NCBI GenBank assembly: GCA_949710005.1
Contig: OX453273.1
Location: 44,762,118 to 44,826,117 of the forward strand
Length of the DNA: 64,000 bases
Source: Ricordea florida
Lineage: Eukaryota > Cnidaria > Anthozoa > Corallimorpharia > Ricordeidae
Direction of reading: 5' to 3'
A program made the translations under genes and the position numbers. Of the stretch, positions 61,700-64,000 are shown piece by piece (the first letter of the stretch is position 1; every line of letters begins with the position of its first letter). The notes under the pieces were generated by a model. That model had not been told where the DNA came from and searched no databases. It was given only the letters and a program-made list of their open reading frames with translations.

Positions 61700-64000
61700 G
61701 ATTTACGTATACACCATATGAAATAAGCTTACTTTTGCACTGCGGTTAAAAACGGAGAAAAATCATCAAAAATAACTTCTTCTTTACACATGTGATCTCT
61801 ACCTGGGTGGGAAAAAGTACTGACGAGACTGGTCCTGGCGGGCAACTACAGATGTCAGGTTGTGCTAGGTGGCGCTGAAGAGCGGATGAGTTCTTCCCAC
61901 GGTCGTAAATGATTAACCAGAAAGCGATTTGCCGACTCTAAGAGATTATTTTAGAGAAAAGCGGTTCAATTCTGAAAAAATTCTCGTTGGGTTCTCCTGA
62001 TTCAGAGCAAGTGACCTGAGTGAGAAAGTGAGGAGAAAGCAAACAGTTTTATAAGAAATTCCTCCTAACCACTGAAATGTGTTGCTCCCAGTTAAAGCAT
62101 AACCTATTGTCAATGCTCCTCTCTGTACCAATGTAGTTTCATGCTCGAGATTCCAGCAAAGATCTTTCCCATAGAAGAGTGAATTTATTATACAAAATAT
62201 TCACTTCAAAATTACAGTCATATCCTAGGTGTAGACTAATTATTTGAGCATCCGGTTACCATTGCCTGGTTTATTTCTTGACTTAAGTACAATCCGTGAT
62301 TGTTAATACAGAGTATGCATTTCAGTTAGTGAGCATTAATTTATTCCTTCTATGCAATCCTACTAACAACTTACTAACTGCTACTTTCTACTAGCAACAA
62401 GCACTACAAATAAGATTAACTTTGCCAACTCAATAATCAAAAGATACACAAGATTAATAAGATATTTTCCCCTGATGGTTGGAAGTTATTGTTGAGTGCA
62501 TGGAGGAATTCCTAATTACTTCTACTCACTTGTCCAATCACAATAATATTTTGCAATGAACTTGTGAGAATTGAACATCTCTTGATGCGAAGGCACTGAA
62601 CAGATGCCCACCACCAGGCCCACCACATGACATAGAGGTAACCAAACAATAGTTTTTTTATAACACTGAAAAACACCCAGAGAAAGTTGAGTGAAAAAGA
62701 AACCAGTACTTAAGACTACCTGTAGACTTTACCCCATGGACAATTCCACTGTCACCACTAGAGGAAAATGGCAAAAACCATTCTACAATTTTATTATTAC
62801 AATGATCACTGCGTGGCAATGACAGTGTTAAATACTTGTATTGTTACTGCTCAAAATTACTGACTGCAACTGTAGACTGTGAGGACAATTTTCACCTTAA
62901 TACAAGGCCACTTTTCATGGTACAATTTTCTATTACCACTGGAGCAATTAACATGTTGCTGACTTAGGATGTGCCATCCAATATTGTGATCAAACTCTGG
63001 TTTGCACACTATGGCTTTAAAATGGTCAAAATGAAGGTCAGTGTTTAAAAAGGTTAATGCTACATGTATAGTTGTCATCATGTAACTATAATAGCAAGGG
63101 TTAATTCAAGTTATCTATATTGTAAGCTGAGTTATCAGATGGTTGCAAGGCAGTGCTTTCAATAAGATTTGAAACAGGTAGCTACCTACCTGATGTTAGC
63201 ATGTGGCAGAGTTGACTAAAGCTCCTTTAAATTATTTGTTCATAAGCACATTAATGCAAGAAATATAGCCGGCGATTTGCAACAGGTCACCCACCAGAGC
63301 TCCAGCAAGAACCAGGTCTTATTGACAGCACTGCAAGGAAAGATGGCTTGCTTCATGTAGGATTTTATTTTGTGAGCTGATTGCATCAGATGGCTCTAAG
63401 CAAAAAACTATACCATGTAAATTGGCCTTTAGAGAGCTTCAGCAATATTATTAGAATATTGAGATGTCTTCTACATCAAGAAAGGAAAAAGAGCTTTCAC
63501 GAATTCACTGAAGTTAGAAGCATATAAACAAGAAAACATCTGGGCTCCTAGTTATAACAACCATTTTGGGATATCAGAAAGCCTTCAATGCATTTTACTT
63601 GCATTTCTTCTACAGTTTACTGGATTCGCATGCTGCAACAGGTTACATACAAACACAAATGATTGCCCAGTTAATGAACTACTCACCAATGTAATAATAA
63701 AATGTGCAAGGTGCAGGACCCTAGAGAGGCACAAAACAACAAGCCACAACAACTGTTACACTTTCTGTTGCAAACAGGCTACTGTTGTATTTGCAATGCT
63801 GTATAACTTTTTATCATGCAGTATACAGGTGGGATTACAACTAAACAACAAGCTTTTCTAGGATTTAACAACAGCTACATGTTTAATAAACTTAGTTAAA
63901 ATTCAAGATTCAATGTTTTAGATTCCTAAATGAATGATCCAATTCTACCAATAAGCCATTCAGCAGAGTGATTGTCATGAATGTACAGCAGTGACTGTTA
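61700..64000. other. Gene-free right flank
   Basis: I see no convincing exon, tRNA or repeat. The stretch may hold intergenic DNA or an intron or UTR of a gene outside the window. Confidence 0.45.

Noticed and set aside
63240..63365. Possible exon near the right edge
   Set aside because: A short open stretch on both strands, with no family match, no good splice pair and no neighbouring exon.

Overview
This window is a piece of animal (metazoan) nuclear genome, most likely from an anthozoan cnidarian such as a stony coral. Genes are split by many short exons in AT-rich introns with canonical GT/AG borders, and there is no operon structure. The intergenic and intronic DNA is packed with tRNA-derived SINEs, fold-back MITEs, CR1/L2-like LINEs and a ZMYM1-type hAT relic, a mix typical of corals and sea anemones. 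Species cannot be fixed from sequence reading alone.

Layout. (1) 287-8776 (+): 14 exons of a coiled-coil protein I do not recognise; its 5' end lies outside the window. (2) 10252-16846 (-): a complete 7-exon nuclear FKBP prolyl isomerase of the FKBP39/FKBP46 type (nucleoplasmin-like N-domain, acidic/basic linker, C-terminal FKBP domain, 468 aa). (3) 16974-20951 (+): the ribosomal protein gene RPL17 (uL22, 185 aa), head-to-head with the FKBP gene over about 130 bp that carries a YY1-like site and a pyrimidine TOP-like tract. (4) 20952-27738: a transposon cluster with two LINEs on the minus strand (one with a full-length reverse transcriptase ORF, its endonuclease part cut off by a nested MITE), SINEs and a GATA microsatellite. 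(5) 27739-59583 (+): a giant multi-PDZ scaffold gene. My 19-exon model keeps reading frame across every junction and gives 3,583 codons plus stop. It encodes ten PDZ domains separated by long disordered proline- and acid-rich linkers, one of them inside a single 4.55-kb exon. The last two PDZ domains look like those of the pro-interleukin-16/PDZD2 family. (6) 59584-64000: its 3' UTR, then repeats and gene-free DNA.

How the genes relate. The FKBP gene (a probable nucleolar histone chaperone/isomerase) and RPL17 share a promoter region and both plausibly serve ribosome production. The PDZ scaffold would organise membrane or cytoskeletal partners; no ligand is evident. The most unusual points are an exact 537-bp tandem duplication that doubles an 18-residue exon of the PDZ gene, PDZ domains that fall into classes by intron position and phase, repeated linear motifs in the linkers, and nested transposon insertions readable to the base.
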